DNA of 64,000 nucleotides from Pseudomonas sp. GM78. Lineage in GTDB: Bacteria; Pseudomonadota; Gammaproteobacteria; Pseudomonadales; Pseudomonadaceae. The notes under the pieces were generated by a model. That model saw only the letters and a list, made by a program, of their open reading frames with translations. It did no database searches and was not told where the DNA came from. Position 1 is the stretch's first letter. Each line of letters begins with the position of its first letter. The stretch is taken from assembly GCF_000282475.1 (NCBI RefSeq), contig NZ_AKJF01000056.1:124001-188000 (forward strand), written 5' to 3'. Below are positions 1 through 8,784 of the stretch, piece after piece. A program made the translations under genes and the position numbers.

Positions 1-532
1 ACCTGGCTTCGGGCCGTCGGCGGTCAGTGCCGTTGGCGTGGAAGCTGTCCAGTTGAACGGCCGTGAGCTCAGCCACGTGCGACAACTGTCGGCCATCAAT
101 GGTGCCTGGTCGCGCAGTCAGTTCGCCCGGGTCGGCAATCCGCATTGCGTGACGCTGGTGGACAGTGTTGAGGCTTTGCCAAGCAATGAGCAGATGCGGC
201 AATCGCCATTGGCCGAGGATCTGACGCGGATCGCCTATGCGATGCCTGCAGGTGCAGGTAAACCCTGTCCGGCAGGAATTAATCTGCAATGGGCGATGCG
301 TGAGTCCGAAGGTCATGTCATCGCGCGGGTGTTCGAACGCGGCGAAGGTCCGACGGCGTCCTCGGGGACGAGTGCGTCGGCGGTGGCGTGTGCGGCGTGG
401 CGGGTAGGTTGGGTGAGTGCCGGCGAGGTGAAGGTGACGATGCCCGGTGGCACGGCGCCGATTTTGCTGGAAGAAGAACAAGGGGAACTGAGCCGGGTCA
501 GCCTGTTCGGTACGGCTCGGTCGATGGGTTGA
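1..532 (+). CDS. DapF/PrpF-fold epimerase-like protein, 3' part only
   Basis: The reading frame is open from the first base of the window (it can be read from base 2), so the N-terminal half and the start lie outside. The visible part has the hallmarks of the second half of the diaminopimelate epimerase fold: GNPHCV followed by a hydrophobic strand, then ERGEGPTASSGTSASAVA. In true DapF the equivalent loop is T-x-A-C-G-T-G and its Cys is one of the two acid/base catalysts; here that position is Ser (TASSGTS). This makes a classical two-Cys epimerase unlikely and suggests a PrpF- or PhzF-like isomerase or an unassigned paralogue. It is followed by a REPIN and a convergent codA. The family call is good; the substrate is unknown. 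Confidence 0.8.
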   Translation, partial: PGFGPSAVSAVGVEAVQLNGRELSHVRQLSAINGAWSRSQFARVGNPHCVTLVDSVEALPSNEQMRQSPLAEDLTRIAYAMPAGAGKPCPAGINLQWAMRESEGHVIARVFERGEGPTASSGTSASAVACAAWRVGWVSAGEVKVTMPGGTAPILLEEEQGELSRVSLFGTARSMG

Positions 533-545
533 TTGTTGAATCGCT

Positions 546-636
546 ATCGCGGGCAAGCCCGCTCCCACAGTGATCGGCGATGTTTACAAAACTTTTGTAC
601 ACATCCGAACCTGTGGGAGCGGGCTTGCCCGCGATG
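546..636. repeat. REPIN: inverted pair of REP palindromes
   Basis: Two copies of a REP sequence face each other: cgcgggcaagcccgctccca around 548-567 and its complement at 612-635, separated by about 40 bases. Each copy contains the small GCGGGC/GCCCGC palindrome. The element lies between the convergent DapF-like gene and codA, where it may also act as a hairpin terminator. The same family recurs at 22388-22478 and 54661-54738. Confidence 0.9.
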
Positions 637-660
637 GGGCCGACCCAGTCAATGCAAAAC

Positions 661-1905
661 TCAGCTCAGATCAGCGAACTCCACCACCGGCATCGTCCGC
701 TTCATCAACACCTTCCCACCGCGTACCGAATACAGCGGCAAGCCCTGGCTGCGGATCACCTCGTAATCGTTTTCCGCCGAGAGGATCAACAGGTTCGCCG
801 GCCGTCCGGGTTCAAGCCCGTAGCGCTCACCCAATGCCAGGGCCTTGGCGCTGTTGACGGTGACCAGGTCGAGTGCGTTTTGCAGGTTGCGATAACCGAG
901 CATGTGGCAGATATGCAGGCCAGCTTCGAGTACCCGCAGAATGTTGCCGTTGCCCAGCGGGTACCAGGGGTCGACGATCGAGTCCTGGCCGAAACACACG
1001 TTCATGCCGGCTTCCAGTAGTTCGTTGACCCGGGTCACGCCCCGTCGTTTCGGAAAGTTGTCGAAGCGCCCTTGCAGGTGAATGCTTTCGGTGGGGCAGG
1101 AGACAAAGCTGATCCCGGCGTGCCCGAGCAGGCGAAATAGCTTGGCGCAGTAGGCGTTGTCGTACGAGCCCATGGCCGTGGTATGGCTGGCGGTAACGCG
1201 CGAGCCCATGTCGCGGCTACGGGCTTCTTCGGCCAACACCTCCAGGAAGCGTGATTGCGGGTCGTCGGTTTCATCGCAATGTACGTCTACCAGGCAACCG
1301 GTGCGTTCGGCCAGGTCCATGAGGTATTTCACCGAGCTGACGCCCTGGTCGCGGGTGTACTCGAAATGCGGAATGCCACCCACCACATCGGCCCCCATAC
1401 GGATCGCTTCCTCCATCAGCTCGCGGCCATTGCGGTAGGACTCGATGCCTTCCTGGGGGAATGCGACGATCTGCATGTCGACCAGATGCCGGCTTTCTTC
1501 GCGCACCTCGAGCATGGCCTTGAGCGCGGTGAGCTGCGGGTCGGTGACGTCGACATGGGTGCGCACGTGCTGGATGCCATGGGCGGCGAGGGCCCGCAGG
1601 GTTTTCCTGGCGCGCACCCTGGTGTCTTCTTCGGTGATGGTGACCTTGCGCTCACCCCAGCATTCGATGCCTTCGAACAGCGTGCCGCTCATGTTCCAGC
1701 GCGGCTCGCCAGCGGTCAGGGTGGCATCGAGGTGGATGTGCGGCTCGACGAAGGGCGGCACCACCAGGTTGCCACCGGCGTCCAGATCGTCGGGGCCCAG
1801 GGTCGGCGCTTCGGTCTGCCGGGCGATGTTGCTGATCAGGCCGTTTTCAAGGTGCAGCTCATGCAGGCCTTCCTGGTTGCGCAGCCGGGCGTTGATGATG
1901 TGCAT
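661..1905 (-). CDS. codA: Cytosine deaminase-type amidohydrolase
   Basis: The 414-residue product belongs to the amidohydrolase superfamily and resembles E. coli CodA, which hydrolyses cytosine to uracil and ammonia in pyrimidine salvage. Metal-binding residues are visible: HIHLD at 56-60, the VDVHCDETDD segment, SHTTAMG with a third His, and CFGQDSIVDPW with the catalytic Asp. The stretch GTLFEGIECWGERK is typical of CodA. The ATG at 1905 is preceded by an AAGGA Shine-Dalgarno sequence. No codB permease gene is adjacent; a NCS2 permease lies 14 kb away. Members of this family also deaminate isoguanine and related bases, so the exact substrate is inferred. Confidence 0.87.
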   Translation of the reverse strand: MHIINARLRNQEGLHELHLENGLISNIARQTEAPTLGPDDLDAGGNLVVPPFVEPHIHLDATLTAGEPRWNMSGTLFEGIECWGERKVTITEEDTRVRARKTLRALAAHGIQHVRTHVDVTDPQLTALKAMLEVREESRHLVDMQIVAFPQEGIESYRNGRELMEEAIRMGADVVGGIPHFEYTRDQGVSSVKYLMDLAERTGCLVDVHCDETDDPQSRFLEVLAEEARSRDMGSRVTASHTTAMGSYDNAYCAKLFRLLGHAGISFVSCPTESIHLQGRFDNFPKRRGVTRVNELLEAGMNVCFGQDSIVDPWYPLGNGNILRVLEAGLHICHMLGYRNLQNALDLVTVNSAKALALGERYGLEPGRPANLLILSAENDYEVIRSQGLPLYSVRGGKVLMKRTMPVVEFADLS

Positions 1906-2016
1906 CAGGAGAGTCCTTCAAGATTCTTGTGGGCATTGCCTTTACGTTAGCTCGGCAGTGGCAATCCCCGCCAGCGGAGTTGATCGCCACAGGCGAAAAT
2001 GCAGGATTGGATTTCG

Positions 2017-2847
2017 TCAGGAAGACGGGTGCTGCTGCAAAAAGCGCATCAGCGCAGCGACGATGGCTTCGGGAGCATCCTCCTGCACCAGGTGCCCGGC
2101 GTTGGCGACGGGGAGAAACTGCGCCCCTGGAATCATCTGCTGCAAGGCCCGCCCACGTTCGATGGGAATCCACTGGTCGTCCTCTCCCCAGAGAATCTGC
2201 ACCGGGCAGCGAATCGTCGGGTACAGCCCCTCGGCTTCGCGGGTGTAGCGCTCGTCCATTTGTGCGATCTGCCGATAGAACGCCGCTTGCCCAGGATCGC
2301 CCAGCCACGGTTGCACGTACGGTGCGAGTTCGTCGTCCGGGATGTCCCGCTTGATCGCCCCGCGAATATAAGCTGCCACGACGGCCTGCTGGATGTAATC
2401 CGGCAGACCGCTGAACGCGGCTTCGTGCTGACGTACATGCTGCACGAACGGCGAACCCCAGGGCGTCAGCGCCACCGGATCGATCAGTGTCAGGCTGCGG
2501 TAATCCTTGCCGTTGAGCAAATGGCTGCGCAGGGCGGTCGCCCCGCCAAAGTCGTGGGCCACTACATCCGGGCGATCCAGGCCCCAGTGTTCCAGCAATT
2601 GGGCCAACAGCTGGTTTTGCACGCCCAGGGAGACGTCGCCATCGACCTTTTCCGATTGCCCGTAGCCCAGCAAGTCGAAATAGTGCACCCGGTGCGTGGT
2701 GATGAAGTGCGGCGCAATCCTGTGCCAGACAAAGGAAGAGAAGGGCGTGCCATGCACAAATACCAGCGGCGGTCCATCGCCGCGCACGGCGTAGCGAATG
2801 CTATGCCCATTGAAGCGATAGCTTTGAGCCAGCGGCCAGTCAGTCAT
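2017..2847 (-). CDS. Alpha/beta hydrolase, haloalkane dehalogenase-like (Asp nucleophile)
   Basis: The 276-residue protein has an alpha/beta-hydrolase core. HGTPFSSFVW forms the oxyanion region, VAHDFGGATAL is the nucleophile elbow with Asp instead of Ser, LWGEDDQWIP supplies an acidic residue and GNAGHLVQED the catalytic His. An Asp nucleophile is the mark of haloalkane dehalogenases and epoxide hydrolases, so C-halogen or epoxide cleavage is more likely than ester cleavage. The open frame extends upstream to 2901, but the ATG at 2847 (MTDWPLAQ) has an AGAGGAC ribosome site and the upstream part crosses the queD terminator. It lies 111 bp before codA on the same strand; a functional link to codA is not evident. 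Confidence 0.82.
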   Translation of the reverse strand: MTDWPLAQSYRFNGHSIRYAVRGDGPPLVFVHGTPFSSFVWHRIAPHFITTHRVHYFDLLGYGQSEKVDGDVSLGVQNQLLAQLLEHWGLDRPDVVAHDFGGATALRSHLLNGKDYRSLTLIDPVALTPWGSPFVQHVRQHEAAFSGLPDYIQQAVVAAYIRGAIKRDIPDDELAPYVQPWLGDPGQAAFYRQIAQMDERYTREAEGLYPTIRCPVQILWGEDDQWIPIERGRALQQMIPGAQFLPVANAGHLVQEDAPEAIVAALMRFLQQHPSS

Positions 2848-2890
2848 TTGCGTGTCCTCTTGGCGGATGCGAGGGCAAAAGCATAGGCAT

Positions 2891-2920
2891 AAAAAAACCA
2901 CCGGTCTCGGTGGTTTTTTT
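2891..2920 (-). terminator. Rho-independent terminator of queD
   Basis: The sequence is aaaaaaaccaccggtctcgg followed by tggttttttt. It forms an ACCACCG/CGGTGGT stem with a short loop and T-runs on both strands. It lies 12 bases past the queD stop, so it ends queD; being symmetrical, it could work in both directions. Confidence 0.9.
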
Positions 2921-2931
2921 GATCGATTGGC

Positions 2932-3288
2932 TCACTCGCCGCGATAGATGCACCCGCTGGTGCAGGTCTCGTGAATGCGGATGGCGCTCAGTTCCGGCAG
3001 CAGCGGCTTGAGTTCAGCCCAGATGAATTTGGCCAGCACTTCACTGGTCGGATTCTCCAGGCCAGGAATATCGTTCAGGTAGTTGTGGTCCAGGCGCTCA
3101 TACAGCGGCTTGAAGATCGCCTTGATTTCCGAGAAGTCACGAATCCAGCCCGTATGCGGATCGAGGTCGCCACTGAGGTGAATCGCCACTTTGAACGAGT
3201 GACCGTGCAGGCGGCCGCACTTGTGGCCGTCCGGGACGTGGGGCAGGCGGTGGGCGGATTCGAAGGTAAATTCTTTGAAGATTTCCAC
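2932..3288 (-). CDS. queD: 6-carboxy-5,6,7,8-tetrahydropterin synthase
   Basis: The 118-residue protein belongs to the 6-pyruvoyl-tetrahydropterin synthase fold and converts dihydroneopterin triphosphate to carboxytetrahydropterin in queuosine (preQ0) synthesis. The zinc ligands are the His in ESAHRLP and the two in LHGHSF; the catalytic Cys lies in [10 protein letters not shown] and the His/Asp pair in RLDHNYLND. Length matches bacterial QueD of about 120 residues. It is monocistronic with its own terminator. No preQ1 riboswitch was recognised in the short upstream gap (3289-3363). Confidence 0.93.
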   Translation of the reverse strand: MEIFKEFTFESAHRLPHVPDGHKCGRLHGHSFKVAIHLSGDLDPHTGWIRDFSEIKAIFKPLYERLDHNYLNDIPGLENPTSEVLAKFIWAELKPLLPELSAIRIHETCTSGCIYRGE

Positions 3289-3363
3289 AGTGGTTTCAGC
3301 TCTGTTCAGGTGGCGATCGCCGCAGCGATGTGGGCAGGAGGCGAGTTTAACAGCTTGTCCTGA

Positions 3364-4443
3364 CTAAAGGGTCAGCAAGCGTTCGGCAAGACGACCGTTG
3401 GCCGTCAGTTCGAGAAACTCGTCGCCCAGGCGGCGGCTTTCATCCATCGTCGTGCGCCAGTATTTCTGGCGGCTCGGGGCGTCGCCCATGAAGCGCTTGA
3501 AGTCATTCCGATCTGGCAATTTGCCATAGGGCAGGCGCGCCAGGTACTCCTTCGATGGTGCCAGCAGCACGACATCCTGCAAGCGCGCAGGGCAGGCGCG
3601 GCGCCACGGCAGGGTCTTGTCGAACCAGCCGGGAATCACCCGGTCGGTGAAGTGCGGATACAGCACGATGTCGTTGCCGCTGTAGGGCAGGTCCAAGTGA
3701 TAGTCCAGCAGGCCGCCATCGCGGAACGTGCCCGCGCCAGCGCCGGGCAGGTCGTGCACGCCTTCCATCACCATCGGGATCGAGCCCGAGGCCAGCAGGG
3801 CCTGGCGTAGATTGGATGAGTCCAGCGCGACGAAGCGCGACGGGAAGTCGGTCAGCGCGTTGACCGGCGGTGCCAGGCGCGGGTCGTGGATGATCAATCG
3901 CTCGAAGTGCCGGGACAGGCGAGCACGCCCGCGCAGGTTGTCAGCGATCACCGCCGACAAGCCCAATCCCAGGCGGCCCCGATGGTCTTGCGCGAGCAAA
4001 CCGTGGCTTTTGACCACCATGATGTTCAAACGGTAGTGGGGGTTGTCGAGCAGGGCCGCGTCATGGCCATCGAGCAAATCATCAAGCATGCGCCGCGAGC
4101 TTTGGCTGATCTGCGCCATGGTCACGCCTTTGGCGAAGTTCTGTTCGGTATAGAGGTGGCCGAGGCGTCGCAGACCTTCGGCGGCATCCGGCAGGCAGGC
4201 GCTGGCAAAACGCCAGGAGCCCACCGAGGCGCCGATCAACGAGCGTTCGCGCGGCGCCGCTGGCAGCCATTCGCCGAATAGTGCCAGGTCCAACCCCTGA
4301 ATTCCCAAGGCTTTGGGGCCGCCAGCGGCACCGGGTAGCGTGCCGACATCGGCGGCGCTCAAGCCACGCTCGCGAATGCGTGCCAGCGCGCGGGCGCCGG
4401 CCTTGAGGGTCAGGGAGGGGAACTTGACATGGATAGCGGTCAT
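3364..4443 (-). CDS. Patatin-like phospholipase
   Basis: The 359-residue protein has the patatin Ser-Asp dyad. The nucleophile elbow is G-A-S-V-G in LIGASVGSWRFA, a glycine-rich oxyanion segment AAGGPKALG lies before it, and the DGG motif with the catalytic Asp is in GTFRDGGLLDYH. These enzymes hydrolyse acyl chains from phospholipids or related esters. No signal peptide is seen, so it is probably cytoplasmic or injected or secreted by a non-Sec route. The start ATG at 4443 follows a GAGATCGGT ribosome site. The substrate and physiological role are not known. Confidence 0.88.
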   Translation of the reverse strand: MTAIHVKFPSLTLKAGARALARIRERGLSAADVGTLPGAAGGPKALGIQGLDLALFGEWLPAAPRERSLIGASVGSWRFASACLPDAAEGLRRLGHLYTEQNFAKGVTMAQISQSSRRMLDDLLDGHDAALLDNPHYRLNIMVVKSHGLLAQDHRGRLGLGLSAVIADNLRGRARLSRHFERLIIHDPRLAPPVNALTDFPSRFVALDSSNLRQALLASGSIPMVMEGVHDLPGAGAGTFRDGGLLDYHLDLPYSGNDIVLYPHFTDRVIPGWFDKTLPWRRACPARLQDVVLLAPSKEYLARLPYGKLPDRNDFKRFMGDAPSRQKYWRTTMDESRRLGDEFLELTANGRLAERLLTL

Positions 4444-4547
4444 ACCGATCTCGAATGCGGGCGAACGGACGGATTATAAGCGTGTGGGTGACGCAATTTC
4501 CGTGATGCCGTGCCCGCCTTTGGTTGATGACCGCTTTAATAGACGGT

Positions 4548-5249
4548 TTATTGGCGTGAAGTGACCTTGTCCGACGAGGCCACCGTACCGCTGCCGCAAT
4601 TGATATACGAAGAGGATTTCAGCCAGCGTTGGTCCGGATAGTAGGAAAACAGCAGCTGCCCATCCTTCATCGAGTCAATCAGGCGGTGGGCGATGGCCGG
4701 CCTGACCGCCGGGCAGCCGAGGCTCCTGCCGATCCGGCCGTTGGCGCGCGCCAGCACCGGGCTGACATAGGGCGCGCCGTGTATGACAATGGCTCGGTCG
4801 AAGGCGTTATCGTTGAAACCAGGTTCCAGGCCTTCCATGCGCAAGGAATAGCCGTTCTGGCCGACATAACTCTGTTGGGTACGGTACAGGCCCAGGCTGG
4901 TGGCGAAGCTTTCATTCTGGTTGGAAAACTGGGTCGCCATGTTTTCGCCGCTGTTGCGGCCATGGGCGACCAGTTCGTGGAACAGCAGCTTGCGTTTTTT
5001 CAGGTCGAATACCCACAGGCGCTGTTCGGTCGAAGGCAGGGAATAATCGATCACTGCTAGTCTCTGTGCCGGAGCCGCGCCTTGGGTACGGGTACACTGT
5101 GTGGCGCGAACCGCCAGGGCAATGACCTTGGCATTGGCGTTTGGGGCCGCTTTGGCCAGCGCGACTTCGAGCGAATCGGCGTAGGCTGATGGAAGGAAAG
5201 CCGACGTCAGCAACAGGGCTGTCAGTGAGCCAAAGCGAAGTAGCGCCAT
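4548..5249 (-). CDS. Murein L,D-transpeptidase catalytic domain family protein (YkuD_2 type)
   Basis: The 233-residue protein starts with a Sec signal peptide (hydrophobic LTALLLTSAFLPSAYA) and carries the YkuD-like catalytic signature: IVIHGAPYV with the His and IGRSLGCPAV with the nucleophilic Cys. This variant family (often annotated from PF13645) is thought to act on periplasmic peptidoglycan, but its reaction is less well established than that of classical L,D-transpeptidases. It is divergent from a second L,D-transpeptidase gene 82 bp away, so both may share a control region (5250-5331). Confidence 0.85.
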   Translation of the reverse strand: MALLRFGSLTALLLTSAFLPSAYADSLEVALAKAAPNANAKVIALAVRATQCTRTQGAAPAQRLAVIDYSLPSTEQRLWVFDLKKRKLLFHELVAHGRNSGENMATQFSNQNESFATSLGLYRTQQSYVGQNGYSLRMEGLEPGFNDNAFDRAIVIHGAPYVSPVLARANGRIGRSLGCPAVRPAIAHRLIDSMKDGQLLFSYYPDQRWLKSSSYINCGSGTVASSDKVTSRQ

Positions 5250-5331
5250 AAAAATGTCTCATCAGGAATATGTCGAGTCTAGCAGCGAGTTGAACGCTAG
5301 CCCTTTGATTACAGGCGATTAAGGATTATCC

Positions 5332-7086
5332 ATGGGTCAATTAACAAGGTTATTCGTCATAAGCCGTGCATTTTTTATGGTCTTTCTGATCAGCGGCACT
5401 GCTATGGGTGAAACTTCGCCGATCGTGCCGGTATCTCCGGCGCCAGTGAGTGTGCTCGGTGCCGCACCCGATGACGAAATTGGCCAGGCGATCGAGGCGC
5501 AGCTCGAACCCTTGCAATCGGCATTCCCTCCGCTGCTGACCTCGCGTAAACATCAACGGGTGGATGTCACCCGGGTGGTTCTGGATTTCTATTCACACCG
5601 TAATTTCCGCGCCGCCTGGACCAACGGGCGCGATGTCGGCCAATTGCTCAAGGGCCTGGATGGCACCCAGGCCGATGGCCTGGTGCCTGAGGATTACCGG
5701 GCTGGCGAACTGGCCCAGGCGCAACTGGCGTTGCAGGCAACGGCGCCGACTCCGGCGCAATGGGCGGCTTTCGATCTCGCGGCCACGCGCACGTACATCA
5801 CGGCGCTGCTGCAGTTGCGGCGCGGCAAGGTTGATCCGGCACGCCTGGATTTTCATTGGAACTTCGAACCCGAGGGCGTCGATCCCCGCGAGGACGTGAA
5901 TAGCTTCTTTACCGCCCTGGATGATCACGACGTCGATCGGGCTTTCGCCCAGGCGCCGCCCCAGGAGGCGGTTTATCGCAGCCTGCGTGAGAGCCTTGCG
6001 CAATTGCGCAAGGTGCGCGATGCCGGCGGCTGGCCGAAAGTCGCCGAGGGACAGTCCCTCAAGCCCGGCATGGACAATGCCGCGGTCAGGCAATTACGCG
6101 CGCGCCTGGTGGCGGCCGGGTACCTGGACCCCCACAAGTCCAAGCGTACCGATTACGACGACAGTGTCATTGCCGCGGTGAAGAAGTATCAGCTCGAACA
6201 ATACCTCGGCGCCGATGGCGTGGCGGGCGCTGGGACACTGGCGGCATTGAACGTGCCTGTCGAGGCGCGAATCGACCAGGTGCGAGTGAACATGGAGCGG
6301 GCGCGCTGGTTGCTTTATAAGCTGCAAGGCACGTTTGTGATCGTCGATATCGCTGGCTACAAGGTCGCCCTGTACCGCGACGGCCAGCCGATCTGGCGTT
6401 CCCGGGTGCAGGTCGGCAAGCCGTTTCGCAGCACGCCGGTGTTCCAGTCCGAAATCACCTATGTCACGTTCAACCCCACCTGGACTGTGCCGCCGACGAT
6501 TCTCGTCAAGGATATGCTGCCCAAGATCCAGCAGAATCCGGGCTACCTCGCGGCCAACCGGATTCGCGCTCTGGATCGGGAAGGCAACACGCTGGATCCG
6601 TCGACCGTCGACTGGTCCAATGCGCGCGGCATCACGTTGCGCCAGGACGCCGGCCCGGAAAACTCGCTCGGGCAGGTGGTCATCCGGTTCCCCAACGACT
6701 ATGCGATCTACCTCCACGACACCCCGCATCGCGAGCTGTTCGCCAAATCCATGCGTGCCACCAGTTCCGGCTGCATCCGGGTGGAGAACCCGTTGCAGCT
6801 TGTGGAACTGCTGTTCAACGACCCTGTGCGCTGGAACGCGGCGGGTATTCAAAAGCAGCTGGCCAATGGCAAGACCCAAAACATCAAGCTGCCGGTCAAG
6901 GTGCCTGTGCTGCTGGCCTATTGGACCGTAGACCTGAATAATGACGGACGGGTAACGTTCAAACCGGACGTTTACGGTTACGATTCCCCGGTGCTGCGAC
7001 TCTTGAACCAGCCTTCCAAGTTGCCCGCGTTGGAGTTGCAACGTGCAGAGTCATCACTGGTCGTGACAGGTCAAGACAAGTTGTAG
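5332..7086 (+). CDS. L,D-transpeptidase, YcbB/LdtD type
   Basis: The 584-residue protein begins with a signal sequence (FFMVFLISGTAMG), followed by the SCIFF-type N-terminal region, a peptidoglycan-binding domain around residues 240-300 (LKPGMDNAAVRQLRARL) and a YkuD catalytic domain around 330-510. The active site is in HDTPHRELF and SSGCIRVENP, with His and Cys as in LdtD, which makes 3-3 crosslinks in peptidoglycan. The length matches YcbB (about 600 residues). The ATG at 5332 follows AAGGAT. Role in cell-wall stress is inferred from the family. Confidence 0.9.
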   Translation: MGQLTRLFVISRAFFMVFLISGTAMGETSPIVPVSPAPVSVLGAAPDDEIGQAIEAQLEPLQSAFPPLLTSRKHQRVDVTRVVLDFYSHRNFRAAWTNGRDVGQLLKGLDGTQADGLVPEDYRAGELAQAQLALQATAPTPAQWAAFDLAATRTYITALLQLRRGKVDPARLDFHWNFEPEGVDPREDVNSFFTALDDHDVDRAFAQAPPQEAVYRSLRESLAQLRKVRDAGGWPKVAEGQSLKPGMDNAAVRQLRARLVAAGYLDPHKSKRTDYDDSVIAAVKKYQLEQYLGADGVAGAGTLAALNVPVEARIDQVRVNMERARWLLYKLQGTFVIVDIAGYKVALYRDGQPIWRSRVQVGKPFRSTPVFQSEITYVTFNPTWTVPPTILVKDMLPKIQQNPGYLAANRIRALDREGNTLDPSTVDWSNARGITLRQDAGPENSLGQVVIRFPNDYAIYLHDTPHRELFAKSMRATSSGCIRVENPLQLVELLFNDPVRWNAAGIQKQLANGKTQNIKLPVKVPVLLAYWTVDLNNDGRVTFKPDVYGYDSPVLRLLNQPSKLPALELQRAESSLVVTGQDKL

Positions 7087-7186
7087 TCATGGCGCCTTAT
7101 CGGCAAGCCAGGTCGAGGGAATGCATTGAAACCATGGACATGAAAGCGGGTCGCAGTTGATCAAATTAACAGGGATAGGGACATTG

Positions 7187-7978
7187 ATGATGGATGTTGC
7201 CGACAAAAAAACGACACTCATTACGGGGGCGCTTCGGGTGCACGACCTGGATGAGTGTCGCAACATTCAAAAGGGGCCAGTGTTTATCGTGGCCTCGGGT
7301 GCATCGGCCAAAGACTTCCCGTTGCACAAGTATGTCGACGTTCCAATGATCACCATGAACGGCGCCATTTCGAAATTCACCGGGACGGGCATCAAGCCGT
7401 ACTTTTATGTCTGCACCGACCAGGGTTTTTCCGAACAGCAGCCGCAGCTGTTCACCGAGGCCATGCGCATCAGCGAGCGGGTTGCGCTGTTGGAAAACCA
7501 TGTCTGGCACACCTCGCTGAAGCCTGAGGGCAAGCTGTACTTGTTGAGCCGGGCACCCAGGTTGTTGTGGAGTGATTTTTTCAGGACCGACAAAGACCTT
7601 GTCAGGGTCCGCAAGCTGGGCAGTAGCCGGAATAAGACCCTGGGTTTCAGCAAGAACCTCAAGCGTGGTTTTTTTGACGCTCGTACCGTCGCCTACCTGG
7701 CTTTGCAGCTTGCCTACCACCTGGGGTTCAACCGGGTGTTCCTGGTGGGCGTGGACCTGAACCCGACAGCCGGGCGCTTCTATGAAGGACCAGGCGGGTT
7801 CGTTTCTCCCTGCGCGCTCGATGATCATTTTGAGACGAGGATCCTGCCGTCGTTCGAGATCCTGTCCAAGCAAGTCGTGAACGAGGATTTTCAGGTCTAC
7901 AACCTGTCCGACGTCTCGAAAATTCCAGCGCGACTGATTCCCCGCATAACCCTGGCAGAACTCGACAGGTTGCTCTGA
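7187..7978 (+). CDS. Unassigned protein, possible DUF115/sialyltransferase-fold surface glycan enzyme
   Basis: The product of about 263 residues opens with a Rossmann-like segment, GPVFIVASGASAKDFPL, followed by PMITMNGAISKF, a pattern found in DUF115-type proteins and GT42-like sialyltransferases. LVGVDLNPTAGRFYE lies further on. Similar pseudomonad genes are sometimes labelled lipopolysaccharide core biosynthesis, but I cannot confirm that. An upstream TTG at 7157 is in frame; the ATG at 7187 (or 7190) is preferred because AGGGATAGGG lies 6 to 9 bases before it. It follows the L,D-transpeptidase gene by 100 bases and could be co-transcribed. Confidence 0.6.
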   Translation: MMDVADKKTTLITGALRVHDLDECRNIQKGPVFIVASGASAKDFPLHKYVDVPMITMNGAISKFTGTGIKPYFYVCTDQGFSEQQPQLFTEAMRISERVALLENHVWHTSLKPEGKLYLLSRAPRLLWSDFFRTDKDLVRVRKLGSSRNKTLGFSKNLKRGFFDARTVAYLALQLAYHLGFNRVFLVGVDLNPTAGRFYEGPGGFVSPCALDDHFETRILPSFEILSKQVVNEDFQVYNLSDVSKIPARLIPRITLAELDRLL

Positions 7979-8124
7979 ATCGTTCGTTTGCACGGCATTA
8001 ATCATTTCGAATCACTCTCGTGGTGCGAAAGCGTCCGTGGCTGTGCCAAAGTACCGGCTTTTTTCGACCGGCCCATCGTCGCTCGATGAAATTGGCGGTC
8101 AAGCCCGCCCGCAGGAGCGTGCCG

Positions 8125-8784
8125 ATGAACAGACTTAACGCCGTGGTCGCGCTGATCGTGCTGACGTTCGCCAACGTCGGCCCGAGCAGCGCCCGGGATT
8201 CAGGAAGCACCAGGCCGCAATCCGTGGCGGGGGTGTTCGACTACTACCTGTTGGCGCTGTCCTGGTCGCCCACCTACTGCCTGACCCATCGTGACGATGC
8301 ACAATGTTCCGGCAAAGGCTATGGCTTTGTGCTTCACGGACTCTGGCCACAATACGCCCAGGGTGGTTGGCCAAAGTCCTGCGCGCCGAGGGTAAAACTC
8401 TCGCCGCAGGAGCGGGCGAAGGGCTTGATGCTGTTCCCGTCGCAGAAGCTGCTCGAGCACGAATGGGCCAAGCACGGCACTTGCAGCGGCCTCGGCGCCA
8501 TCGGTTATCTGGAGGCTTCCGACAAGGCCTTGGGCGCGGTCAGGATTCCCGAGCAACTGCAACCGTTGAGCAGCACGCATTATTTTTCAGCCCGGGATAT
8601 TACGCAGATGTTCCGCCAGAGCAATCCGGGGATGGCGGATGATGGCATTGTGGTGATCTGCAACGGGCCGCAGCTGTCCGAGGTTCGGGTCTGCATGGAC
8701 AAGAACCTGGCGTTTGCCTCCTGCGGCAAAGGCGTGAAGACACAATGCCGTGCCGGGGAAATCCGGGTTCCGCCTTTGCGGTGA
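8125..8784 (+). CDS. Secreted ribonuclease T2
   Basis: The 219-residue protein has a signal peptide (MNRLNAVVALIVLTFANV) and both conserved active-site segments of the RNase T2 family: CAS1 LHGLWPQY (His near 71) and CAS2 EHEWAKHGTC (His near 112 and 117). It should be a periplasmic or secreted endoribonuclease like E. coli RNase I. The open frame starts earlier at 8020, but the ATG at 8125 has GCAGGAG seven bases upstream and puts the signal peptide at the N-terminus. Its stop codon abuts the stop of the convergent gene with no base between them. Confidence 0.93.
   Translation: MNRLNAVVALIVLTFANVGPSSARDSGSTRPQSVAGVFDYYLLALSWSPTYCLTHRDDAQCSGKGYGFVLHGLWPQYAQGGWPKSCAPRVKLSPQERAKGLMLFPSQKLLEHEWAKHGTCSGLGAIGYLEASDKALGAVRIPEQLQPLSSTHYFSARDITQMFRQSNPGMADDGIVVICNGPQLSEVRVCMDKNLAFASCGKGVKTQCRAGEIRVPPLR

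Noticed and set aside
3289-3363. PreQ1 riboswitch upstream of queD
   Set aside because: The gap is only 75 bases and shows no aptamer-like pseudoknot; most pseudomonad queD genes lack one.
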